Assembly (NCBI GenBank): GCA_021775795.1
Contig: JAJFHB010000085.1
Location: 1 to 10,800 of the forward strand
Length of the DNA: 10,800 nt
Direction: 5' to 3'
DNA from: Hyphomicrobiales bacterium
Lineage (GTDB): Bacteria > Pseudomonadota > Alphaproteobacteria > Rhizobiales > JAJFHB01
Part shown: positions 1 through 5,813 of the stretch, in pieces
Position numbering within the stretch: position 1 is the stretch's first letter
How the letters are laid out: every line of letters starts with the position of its first letter
The notes under the pieces: generated by a model
The model's database searches: none
What the model saw: only the letters and a program-made list of their open reading frames with translations
Told to the model about the DNA's origin: nothing
Translations under genes and position numbers: made by a program

Positions 1-49
1 CGTCTGTCTTTCAACACTGCGCAACTGTGATTGCGCGCTTTTAGCTTCC

Positions 50-82
50 GCTGCCGCAGTTTTGGAGTAATTTCACGGCAGC
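50..82. repeat. Inverted repeat upstream of the amidinotransferase-like gene
   Basis: GCTGCCG (50-56) and CGGCAGC (76-82) are perfect 7-base complements separated by 19 bases. The right arm ends 28 bases before the ATG at 111. It could form a leader hairpin or be an operator, but there is no independent sign of either. No convincing -35/-10 pair was seen in the first 110 bases. Confidence 0.25.
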
Positions 83-110
83 AGGAACACTCACCACGGG
101 GCCGATACAG

Positions 111-1124
111 ATGCCGGACCAATCAGAAACACACAGCAAACACGCCGCTCTTCATCCCATCCATGTGGAATCGGAATGGGCGGACCTGAAAGAATGTGTC
201 TACGGCTCACCCGACACCTGGGTTCTGCCGGTGTTTCATGCGGACGCCAAACTTCGTGCCCAGGGTGAGTTCGCCAAGTTCTGGGAGGAACATCAGGGCC
301 AGGATGTGAAACAGGTTGCACCTGACCTGTTTGCCGAGTTCAGCGGACAGATACGCGGCGCCATAACCTTGCTTGAAGGGCTTGGTGTTCGGGTTCAGGT
401 CGCCGGTCCCATCAGCCCGGAAAACCGGAAATTCCCTCGCGGAGAGGATCATGGCGTGTCAACCGCCTGGATGCGGGATCCCTTCGTCACCATTGCAAAC
501 AACGTCATCGAGCTGGCTCCACGCAGTCTGTTTCATCGACGCCAGCGCTTCGCCATTCGGGAGATCCTTGCAGAAACGATGGAGCGCGGCGCCCGCTATT
601 TTGCCCAGCCCGACAGTGGCGCGGATGATGAGCATGACGAAAAAGGCTGGGGCTATCTGGAAGGCGGTGATGTCTTTGTTCTTGGTCGGCAGATACTGGT
701 GGGCCACTCCGGCGGCTGCAGCAATCCGGAAGGCGCGCGCTGGCTTCAACACGCCCTTGGCCCTGATTACCAGGTCGATACTGTCACCATCGACCCCATG
801 TTCCCTCATCTGGACTGTGTAATGATGACGCCCCGTGAAGGGGTTGTTTTTTCCTGTCTGGAGGCCCTGCCTGAAGGGCTCCCGGCATTCATGTCAGATT
901 GGGATGTGGTCGACGTGCCCAAGGCTCTCGCCAAGGGCCACATGGGCTGCAACAATCTCGTGGTCAACGAGCGCACCGTCGTGGTTCCCTCAGAAGAGCC
1001 GCTGAACGTTATTGCCGAGGCGCTGTTGGAACGAAAATTCGAGGTGATCCGCATTCCCTACCGCGTCCCGTGCATGGTTGGCGGCTCGTTCCGTTGTGCC
1101 CATCAGCCGCTGGTGCGGATTTAG
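111..1124 (+). CDS. Amidinotransferase / arginine-deiminase superfamily enzyme
   Basis: A 337-residue enzyme of the guanidino-group-modifying fold shared by glycine amidinotransferase (AGAT), arginine deiminase and dimethylargininase. Visible motifs are WMRDPFV (residues 120-126, substrate-binding Asp123), LEGGD (183-187, catalytic acid Glu184), HLD (233-235, catalytic His233 and Asp235) and GGSFRC near the C terminus, giving Cys329 as the nucleophile. The family mechanism passes through a Cys-amidino covalent intermediate. By eye the stretch from about residue 130 onward aligns best with AGAT: similar spacing around 'LGPDYQV', the HxD motif and the final GG-x-x-x-C. However, Glu in EGGD is the form used by deiminases and DDAH, so transfer versus hydrolysis cannot be decided. 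There is no signal peptide, so it is probably cytoplasmic. The ATG at 111 is the first plausible start; the ribosome site is weak. It converges on the DUF1697 gene with an 8 bp gap. Superfamily assignment is secure; substrate is not. Confidence 0.88.
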   Translation: MPDQSETHSKHAALHPIHVESEWADLKECVYGSPDTWVLPVFHADAKLRAQGEFAKFWEEHQGQDVKQVAPDLFAEFSGQIRGAITLLEGLGVRVQVAGPISPENRKFPRGEDHGVSTAWMRDPFVTIANNVIELAPRSLFHRRQRFAIREILAETMERGARYFAQPDSGADDEHDEKGWGYLEGGDVFVLGRQILVGHSGGCSNPEGARWLQHALGPDYQVDTVTIDPMFPHLDCVMMTPREGVVFSCLEALPEGLPAFMSDWDVVDVPKALAKGHMGCNNLVVNERTVVVPSEEPLNVIAEALLERKFEVIRIPYRVPCMVGGSFRCAHQPLVRI

Positions 1125-1132
1125 AGTATCGC

Positions 1133-1645
1133 TCACAGTTTTCCTGCCAATTCCACCAGCTTCGCAAGTGTATTCATATTGCGCGCCGTGCCCGTCTTTG
1201 CAGCAGGTATCTTCAGCTTTGAGGCGCCCTGGCCAGAGGGATAATGAACATAGATCTCTCGGACACCCAGACTTAGTTCCTCGTCCTTCACGCCCGTAGC
1301 ATTTGTCACGGCATCAACAGGAGGAGCCGCATCGAGGAAAATCGCAATCGTTCGGTTTGGCGCTGTGTCTGGAAAGGGGTTCGCCTTGAGAACGGCTTCC
1401 ATTTCCAAAGCTGTGCGCAGCAAAACCCCCACCGGCTTGCCCGCATAGGCCTGCAGTCGGGCCTCCAGCGCAGATTTCACCTCATCCGGCGTTGCGGTGC
1501 TTTCAAACACCACATTACCGCTGGCGATGTAGGTCTGGACACGGCTGAAACCCGCTTCACAACACATGGCCTTGAGATCAGCCATCGGCAGCTTACCGGT
1601 GCCTCCGACATTTACGGCGCGCAGTAGAGCGATGTATCTGGACAT
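1133..1645 (-). CDS. DUF1697 family protein
   Basis: A 170-residue soluble protein that I recognise as DUF1697. It opens with the typical YIALLRAVNVGG (residues 4-15), then a LPMADLK segment and the highly conserved YIASGNVVFES (39-49). Length matches the family (about 170-180). The family has no established biochemical function; it is widespread in bacteria as a single-domain protein. The start is the ATG read from 1645; no strong Shine-Dalgarno sequence precedes it, and an inverted repeat sits directly upstream (1649-1684). It is transcribed toward the amidinotransferase-like gene and ends 8 bp from it, so the two probably share termination space rather than an operon. There is no signal peptide or membrane segment. 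Confidence 0.9.
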   Translation of the reverse strand: MSRYIALLRAVNVGGTGKLPMADLKAMCCEAGFSRVQTYIASGNVVFESTATPDEVKSALEARLQAYAGKPVGVLLRTALEMEAVLKANPFPDTAPNRTIAIFLDAAPPVDAVTNATGVKDEELSLGVREIYVHYPSGQGASKLKIPAAKTGTARNMNTLAKLVELAGKL

Positions 1646-1648
1646 GCA

Positions 1649-1684
1649 GGTGTTCTATCAGCGCACAATCACCGTGAGAACACC
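1649..1684. repeat. Inverted repeat just upstream of the DUF1697 start
   Basis: GGTGTTCT (1649-1656) and AGAACACC (1677-1684) are perfect 8-base complements separated by 20 bases. The element begins 4 bases upstream of the DUF1697 start codon (1645), where it could be an operator or an mRNA hairpin affecting initiation. Function is inference only. The rest of the 237 bp gap to 1882 shows a small hairpin, GAGCC-TTGA-GGCTC at 1847-1860, ahead of the MAPEG ribosome site and no confident promoter. Confidence 0.3.
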
Positions 1685-1882
1685 ACCTGACATCTGATCC
1701 ACAGTCTCAGCCAGTGTCGGATGACGCGATTGTGGCCTGCCCCAGGCGCGCCGGGATTGACGCTACCGATATGATGCAGGCACTCTTGCCCACAAATAAA
1801 TCTCAATCATGTCGAAAGCTGCATCTGCCGTTCGTCATCTTTGCTGGAGCCTTGAGGCTCAACCCAACAGGAGGACAAAAAC

Positions 1883-2272
1883 ATGTCTGGTGAATTATTC
1901 TGGCTCACGCTAACCGTCGGCCTGTGTCTCGTAATCTGGATACCCTACACAGCGCTTTATGGCGGCATTGTCGGCCTCAAGTCCGGGACAACAGATACAC
2001 CACCGACAGAACGGCTTCCGGTTTGGGCCCAGCGCTGCCACCGCGCGCACATGAACCTGCTGGAAACGCTGCTGCCCTTCGCAACCCTTGTGTTGATTTT
2101 GCAGGTCACTGCAAAGGCGGACAGCTCAACGGCAACAGCCGCTGCAGTTTTCTTTTTCGCCCGTGTCGCCCACATCATCCTTTACACTCTGGGCGTTCCG
2201 TTCCTGCGCACGCCGGCCTTCGCCATCAGCTGGTTTGTCTGCCTCTATCTGCTCTGGCAGGCCCTTTCCTAG
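1883..2272 (+). CDS. MAPEG family membrane protein
   Basis: A 129-residue integral membrane protein with about four hydrophobic segments (near residues 5-30, 63-77, 85-104 and 112-127). It carries the MAPEG signature: RAHMNLLE (54-61) with the conserved His/Asn/Glu after the first loop, then FFARVAHIILYTLGVPFLRT (91-110) matching the family's ARxxHxxxYxxGxPxxRT pattern. MAPEG proteins include microsomal glutathione transferases and eicosanoid-metabolism enzymes; bacterial members of this size are mostly uncharacterised, so glutathione-dependent detoxification is possible but unproven. The start is well supported by AGGAGG at 1869-1874, 8 bases before the ATG. It stands alone, ending about 107 bp before the convergent DMT exporter. 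Confidence 0.88.
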   Translation: MSGELFWLTLTVGLCLVIWIPYTALYGGIVGLKSGTTDTPPTERLPVWAQRCHRAHMNLLETLLPFATLVLILQVTAKADSSTATAAAVFFFARVAHIILYTLGVPFLRTPAFAISWFVCLYLLWQALS

Positions 2273-2293
2273 GAGCCCCGGCACATCTAAATG

Positions 2294-2342
2294 AGGGGCG
2301 TCCCGCAGCTTGCTCGGGCAAGGACTTGCGCCGGGCGCCCCT
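2294..2342. repeat. Structured intergenic hairpin, possible terminator or repeat remnant
   Basis: AGGGGCG + CCCG (2294-2305, with T2301 bulged) pairs with CGGG + CGCCCCT (2332-2342), an 11 bp GC-rich stem. Nested in its loop is a second hairpin, CTTGC (2309-2313) with GCAAG (2318-2322). It lies between the convergent MAPEG and DMT genes. No U-tract follows, so it is not a classical intrinsic terminator. The adjoining CTAGAGCCTTTCACGTTGA (2341-2359) resembles, from memory, one arm of short palindromic intergenic repeats seen in some Rhizobiales; that resemblance needs a search. Confidence 0.4.
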
Positions 2343-2374
2343 AGAGCCTTTCACGTTGATATGGACTTACGACG

Positions 2375-2389
2375 GCCTGCTAAGCAGGC
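2375..2389. terminator. Short hairpin overlapping the DMT stop codon, weak terminator candidate
   Basis: GCCTGC (2375-2380) and GCAGGC (2384-2389) form a perfect 6 bp stem around a TAA loop, followed on the plus strand by TTT. It lies about 100 bases past the MAPEG stop and covers the stop codon of the minus-strand DMT gene. The T-run is too short for a confident intrinsic terminator. Confidence 0.25.
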
Positions 2390-3246
2390 TTTCGTTCCGG
2401 CGCCATGACCAGGGCAACACCCAGGGCCGCCACGGCCATGCCCGCCATGGCCACAAGTCCGACAGGTTCATCCAGAACCAGATAACCAAACAGCGTCGCC
2501 ACGGGCGGTATCAGGAAAAACAGGCTGGCGACGCGGCTGGCCTCGCCGCGCCGTATCATCATGGTCAGCAGGATCATCGAGATCAAAGACAGAAACACGG
2601 CGATATAGGCCAGCGACGCAATGAAGGTTGGCGTCCAGTGGATCACGCCTTCTTCAAGCAGCAAAGCAAGAGGGGTTATCAACATGGCGGCAACAAGGAA
2701 CTGGACGGCGGGGCCCGTACGCGGGTCCATCTGGGAGCAGTATTTCTTCTGGTAAAGAGTACCAAAAGTAACACCCAGTAACCCGACAAATGCCCAGGCC
2801 ATGCCTTCACCACTGCCCAATCCAAGAGACAACCTGCGGGCCACAACAAGACCAACACCTGCAAGTCCCAGAGCCAGCCCAAGCCACTGACGCCGCGTCA
2901 CACGTTCCCCCAAAAGGGGCCCGACCAGGACAGCGGTAATCACAGGTTGCAGGCAAACTATCAACGCGGCAACACCGGCTCCCACCCCTTTGCCCATGGC
3001 CAGCCAGACGCCGCCAAAATAGATCGCCTGAAGCATCACGCCAACCACGGCAATATGCCCGACCTCACCCCAGCTCTTCGGCCACGGCGCCCGCATGGCT
3101 AGGGCAAGTCCGGTCATCAACACGGTGACGAGGACATATCGCAGAGAAAGGAAAGTCAGGGTTTCAGCGTGAGCCAGCCCGGCCTTGGCGGCAATAAAGC
3201 CGCTGCTCCACAACAAGACGAACAACACCGGAACCGCTGTTTGCAT
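2380..3246 (-). CDS. EamA/DMT-family transporter, probable small-metabolite exporter
   Basis: A 288-residue, very hydrophobic protein with about ten predicted membrane segments arranged as two homologous EamA halves (about residues 3-137 and 148-282). Each half has the usual late motif: LQPVITAVLVGPLLGE (99-114) in the first and IPPVATLFGYLVLDE (246-260) in the second. The first helix, with WSSGFIAAKAGL (13-24), is typical of RhaT/YdcZ-like drug/metabolite transporters of the inner membrane. Family members export amino acids, purines or other small molecules driven by ion gradients; substrate cannot be read from sequence. The ATG at 3246 is the natural family start although no clear ribosome site precedes it. 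The 180 bp between it and the next upstream gene shows no confident promoter. It converges on the MAPEG gene and has no evident operon partner. Confidence 0.9.
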   Translation of the reverse strand: MQTAVPVLFVLLWSSGFIAAKAGLAHAETLTFLSLRYVLVTVLMTGLALAMRAPWPKSWGEVGHIAVVGVMLQAIYFGGVWLAMGKGVGAGVAALIVCLQPVITAVLVGPLLGERVTRRQWLGLALGLAGVGLVVARRLSLGLGSGEGMAWAFVGLLGVTFGTLYQKKYCSQMDPRTGPAVQFLVAAMLITPLALLLEEGVIHWTPTFIASLAYIAVFLSLISMILLTMMIRRGEASRVASLFFLIPPVATLFGYLVLDEPVGLVAMAGMAVAALGVALVMAPERKPA

Positions 3247-3426
3247 ATAGTCCAGTCTGGAAGTGTTGTGGGGGGCGTCCGTCAGTGAACCGATCCTTTG
3301 TTATCCGCCTGAATTCGCCGGAAACGCGTTCTCTTGATCATCTGTAGTGTGAGATCATCGGGGATTCATATCGGCATGGGTTCTACAGAATTTACCAGTT
3401 TGAGCCTCGGATGAGGTATTCCGCCC

Positions 3427-3867
3427 CTAACCAGCTTTCATCAACTCCGCCATGGCCAGCTCACCCGCCAGCTCATTCGCCTTGTTGAAGCGTTCATAAC
3501 CGTCATCAGCCGATGTTACATGATCCTGTATCTCTTGAGGCAGCTTGTCGAACACCTCTTTATTTCCGTCTTCGACGAGCTTTTCCTGTTCATCCTGTGA
3601 CAACTTCGCAAACGCCTTGACCCCGTCCATAAAGTCAGCGGTGCCTGTTCTCTCGGAGATCGACTGGGTAATGTGCCTGTAAATTTCCATACAGAAAGTT
3701 GTCGTCAGCCTGTCCGCAATCTGGGGAAACTCTTCTTTCAACAACTCCCGGGAATGACGCGCGAAAATCGGCCCCAGTTCAGTGTTTACCTTTTTCACTT
3801 TCTTCGACGATGAACTCGCCCTGAAAATCAAAAAAACCACGACACCGACAGCCAAGATCCAGAACAT
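3427..3867 (-). CDS. Small membrane-anchored protein of unknown function
   Basis: I do not recognise this 146-residue protein. Residues 2-16 form one hydrophobic helix, followed by a Ser/Lys-rich stretch (17-26, SSSSKKVKK-like). This fits a single N-terminal inner-membrane anchor with the rest cytoplasmic by the positive-inside rule. The remainder is charged, largely helical in character, with an acidic middle (about residues 92-118) and an Ala-rich helical C terminus. There are no obvious catalytic motifs. The ATG at 3867 is preceded by TAGGGA-like sequence. About 60-85 bases upstream there is a possible promoter (TTGAAG read from 3952, 17-base spacer, TAACCA ending at 3924), which is weak. 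Four sampled 60-base rows of this gene contain 116 of 240 G+C (48%), clearly lower than its neighbours. Reading-frame length and spacing argue for a real gene. Confidence 0.7.
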   Translation of the reverse strand: MFWILAVGVVVFLIFRASSSSKKVKKVNTELGPIFARHSRELLKEEFPQIADRLTTTFCMEIYRHITQSISERTGTADFMDGVKAFAKLSQDEQEKLVEDGNKEVFDKLPQEIQDHVTSADDGYERFNKANELAGELAMAELMKAG

Positions 3868-3997
3868 ATTTTTCCCTATTCCGCAGACCAGTCAAACACA
3901 TGCGCCGATATCAGCGTGCTCTATGGTTAGGTTCATATGGATGCTGCTTCAAGCAGATAGTCGGCTGCACCTACGAAGTGATCGGCCGAACCTAGTC

Positions 3998-4013
3998 TTG
4001 GGGAATGCCCCAA
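3998..4013. terminator. Perfect hairpin downstream of the DMSP-lyase-like gene
   Basis: TTGGGG (3998-4003) and CCCCAA (4008-4013) form a perfect 6 bp stem with a 4-base loop, about 40 bases past the minus-strand stop at 4053. It could help end that transcript, but no U-tract follows in that direction, so a rho-independent terminator is not proven. Confidence 0.3.
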
Positions 4014-4052
4014 TATCAATGCTGCACTGAAAAAGGGGCGGCGCCGTCCTTC

Positions 4053-4664
4053 TCATCCACTCACATGGGGCTGCGACCACAGCGCCCAGAAGGCAAGGAA
4101 AGGCTCTTCGCCCGAACGCATGGCGTGCACGATGTTCGGCTCGTTGTAGAAAGATCCACCGATACCCGGCGCAAACCAGGACCCGTCTCCCTGGCGGAAC
4201 TCACCTCCAGACATCACCAGATAGGTTTCCTCCGGCGGGTGCCTGTGATCTGGATAGCGGACATGGGGACCGAGCAGCGAGGCGCCGAGCAGGACATCGC
4301 TGCGCCGCTCCAACCCGCCCGGCCCGGCGATCACCGCGTTCGCATGCCCTTCCAGGAAGTTCGCGCTGGCGGTGTCATCTGAGGCGCCACGATGCCCCCA
4401 TGAAAGCCGCGGCTCAAGCGCCATGAAGGTGGAGACGAGTTGCCGGAGGGTGGGGCTTTCGAACCTCTGCGGATCCGCGACGTGTTCAAGGTGAGCGCAG
4501 ACCGGCAGCCGCGAGGGTGGCTGTTCACCGGTGCCGGCCGCATCCCCCAGCGCAGAAAAGATACGCGAGATTGAGGTTTTTGATGAGGCATCAGCCGCGA
4601 ACTCCGCGAACGCGGCATGGGCGGCGTCCAGAAAGGCCTGAAAGTTGTGGTCTCGCTCGCTCAA
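4053..4664 (-). CDS. Cupin-fold DMSP lyase-like protein (DddQ/DddL/DddK type)
   Basis: A 203-residue protein whose C-terminal half is a cupin barrel of the dimethylsulfoniopropionate lyase family, which cleaves DMSP to dimethyl sulfide and acrylate using a bound divalent metal. Numbering from the TTG start, the key residues are Tyr137, His140, His142, Glu146, Tyr148 and His180, within YPDHRHPPEETY and EPNIVHAMRS. Their spacing (H, +2 H, +6 E, +8 Y, then His 34 after the Glu) equals that of the metal ligands and catalytic Tyr known for DddK (H56, H58, E62, Y64, H96). It also fits DddQ, including the Tyr three residues before the first His. Length is near DddQ (about 200). The N-terminal helical part also fits. 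Start: GTG at 4700 is possible (215 residues), but AGGAGG at 4674-4679 sits 9 bases before TTG at 4664, so TTG is preferred. G+C is high (159 of 240 in four sampled rows, 66%). No acrylate-pathway genes are adjacent. Activity is inferred. Confidence 0.82.
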   Translation of the reverse strand: MSERDHNFQAFLDAAHAAFAEFAADASSKTSISRIFSALGDAAGTGEQPPSRLPVCAHLEHVADPQRFESPTLRQLVSTFMALEPRLSWGHRGASDDTASANFLEGHANAVIAGPGGLERRSDVLLGASLLGPHVRYPDHRHPPEETYLVMSGGEFRQGDGSWFAPGIGGSFYNEPNIVHAMRSGEEPFLAFWALWSQPHVSG

Positions 4665-4673
4665 CGGAAGGAT

Positions 4674-4679
4674 CCTCCT
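4674..4679 (-). promoter_or_regulatory. Shine-Dalgarno site that selects the TTG start
   Basis: Read on the minus strand this is AGGAGG, 9 bases before TTG at 4664-4662. The alternative GTG start at 4700 has no purine-rich site upstream and would place this sequence inside the coding region. This favours the shorter, 203-residue lyase-like protein. Confidence 0.65.
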
Positions 4680-4878
4680 CGGTTCGGTTCGCAGGATCAC
4701 AATAGCTGAATTTGATCAGATTCGCTTCGGTTCCCGGCCGTCAGACGTTGCACGTCGTGCGGTAAGTCCAATTTGCGCCAGATGAGCTCTGTGTCTCCGC
4801 GCTGAAGCGTGAACCCACAGATACCACAAGCCACCATTTCCGGGAAAACCCTGCAAACCGGCAAAAAATCGAGGGAAG

Positions 4879-4954
4879 TGGTGGAGCCGAGGGGAATCGA
4901 ACCCCTGACCTCTACGGTGCGAACGTAGCGCTCTCCCAACTGAGCTACGGCCCC
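4879..4954 (-). tRNA. tRNA-Ala (anticodon CGC)
   Basis: A complete 76-base cloverleaf read on the minus strand, with the 3' CCA encoded (4879-4881). The acceptor stem GGGGCCG/CGGCTCC contains the G3:U70 wobble pair that is the universal alanine identity element. The anticodon stem CTACG/CGTAG encloses the loop TTCGCAC, giving anticodon CGC, which reads GCG alanine codons. The T arm has AGGGG-TTCGAAT-CCCCT. The 5' end is at 4954 and the mature 3' end points toward the DMSP-lyase-like gene, which lies about 214 bp downstream on the same strand. A run of six T lies about 10 bases past the CCA but has no separate hairpin. Confidence 0.97.
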
Positions 4955-4970
4955 CCCAAACTGTGCGCCG

Positions 4971-4999
4971 TATGTAGGCGGGTGCGGTAGGCCTGTCAA
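4971..4999 (-). promoter_or_regulatory. Sigma-70-type promoter of tRNA-Ala with GC-rich discriminator
   Basis: On the minus strand there is a consensus -35, TTGACA (4999-4994), a 17-base spacer, and a -10-like TACATA (4976-4971). Initiation would fall near 4964, leaving a leader of about 10 bases before the tRNA 5' end. The bases between -10 and the expected start read CGGCGCAC, a GC-rich discriminator of the kind seen at stringently controlled stable-RNA promoters. Position, spacing and orientation agree well; the -10 matches consensus only partly. Confidence 0.6.
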
Positions 5000-5104
5000 G
5001 CAGGCTGGGCCCCGCGGCCTTCGAGGCATTCTTCGAGCGCTTGCGCTTCGACCTCATCGTCGCTACATGTGCGGGTAACGGAACATCGACCGGACCTGAA
5101 CGCC

Positions 5105-5398
5105 ATGGATGCCTTGCTTTTGACCCTCGCCCAAGTGGCCATTTTCGCCCTCGACCTGTTGTGGTGGTTCATCATCATTTCGGTCATTTTGAGCTGGCTC
5201 GTGGCGTTCAATGTCATCAATCTCTCGAACCAGTTCGTGTTCATGATCTATGATGCACTGAACCGCCTCACCGAACCGCTGATGCGGCCGGTGCGAAATT
5301 TGCTGCCGAATATGGGCGGCATCGACATTTCACCGATCATTGTCCTCTTGATCATCTTTGCGGTCCGCCAACTGATCATCAACAGCGTCTACGGCTGA
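5105..5398 (+). CDS. YggT family integral membrane protein
   Basis: A 97-residue inner-membrane protein of the YggT family. It has a long hydrophobic N-terminal region (residues 5-35), the conserved amphipathic loop LTEPLMRPVRNLLPNMGGID (55-74), and a second membrane helix (77-93). The R-x-x-LP...GGxDxSP pattern is the family signature. Most Proteobacteria carry one or two copies; roles proposed for relatives include cell-envelope or cell-division organisation, without an agreed biochemical function. I chose ATG at 5105. An in-frame GTG at 5069 would add 12 unconserved residues, and that GTG overlaps a possible -10 (TACATG 5064-5069, paired with TTGCGC 5041-5046 at 17 bases). The ribosome site is weak for either start. 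It is the first gene of a plus-strand cluster with DUF167 (20 bp away) and folD, an arrangement common in Alphaproteobacteria. Confidence 0.9.
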   Translation: MDALLLTLAQVAIFALDLLWWFIIISVILSWLVAFNVINLSNQFVFMIYDALNRLTEPLMRPVRNLLPNMGGIDISPIIVLLIIFAVRQLIINSVYG

Positions 5399-5418
5399 CG
5401 CCAAAACCTGAATCGCAC

Positions 5419-5739
5419 ATGCCCCCTCCCTGCGCTTATGTCCGCAGTGATAACGGCCTGATCGTGAGCATACGCGCCACGCCGAATGCGCGTCATGACC
5501 GCATTGATGGACGCTATGAAACCGCCGATGGTTCCGTGTCGCTTCGCATCCGTGTTACGGCGCAGGCGGAAAAGGGCCGTGCCAACAAGGCTGTATTGTC
5601 GGCTCTGGCGGCAGCGCTGGGCCAGGGGAAATCAACAGTAAATGTCATCGCCGGCCACAAGGAACGCAACAAGAAGGTTGCCATCGACGGAAATTTCGAC
5701 GAGCTTGCGGCCCGCATCGACGAACTGCTTGAAGCATGA
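5419..5739 (+). CDS. DUF167 / YggU family protein
   Basis: A 106-residue soluble protein of the DUF167 (YggU) family. Recognisable elements are the early strand ending in RATPNAR (19-25), the central AEKGRANKAVLSALA (50-64), corresponding to the family's 'G-x-AN-x-A' helix, and VIAGHKERNKKVAI (76-89), corresponding to the 'G-x-x-S/N-x-x-K' strand. The family has a small alpha/beta fold of known structure but no established function. In many genomes it lies directly after yggT, as here, with only 20 bp between the genes, so translation from a common mRNA is likely. No clear Shine-Dalgarno sequence precedes the ATG, in keeping with downstream-gene coupling. It ends about 74 bp before folD. Confidence 0.9.
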   Translation: MPPPCAYVRSDNGLIVSIRATPNARHDRIDGRYETADGSVSLRIRVTAQAEKGRANKAVLSALAAALGQGKSTVNVIAGHKERNKKVAIDGNFDELAARIDELLEA

Positions 5740-5813
5740 AACGCCTGTCATGAGCGATGGGCTGCAATTGACCGGAAGAACAGACTTTAGCCCGGCTTTG
5801 GGGAAGAACACGA

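Noticed and set aside
1924..2781. 285-residue plus-strand frame
   Set aside because: It overlaps the MAPEG gene in another frame and runs antisense into the DMT exporter; composition (Arg/His/Gln-rich, no motifs) is that of a shadow.
4005..4382. 125-residue plus-strand frame
   Set aside because: Antisense to the DMSP-lyase-like gene, whose motifs are far stronger evidence.
4863..4868. T-run past the tRNA as an intrinsic terminator
   Set aside because: No hairpin lies between the tRNA 3' end and the run, so I could not support a terminator beyond the tRNA fold itself.
4697..5057. Two long minus-strand frames of 110 and 113 residues
   Set aside because: They run through the tRNA-Ala; the stretch VAQLGERYVRTVEVRGSIPLGST is the well-known translated shadow of a tRNA, not a protein.
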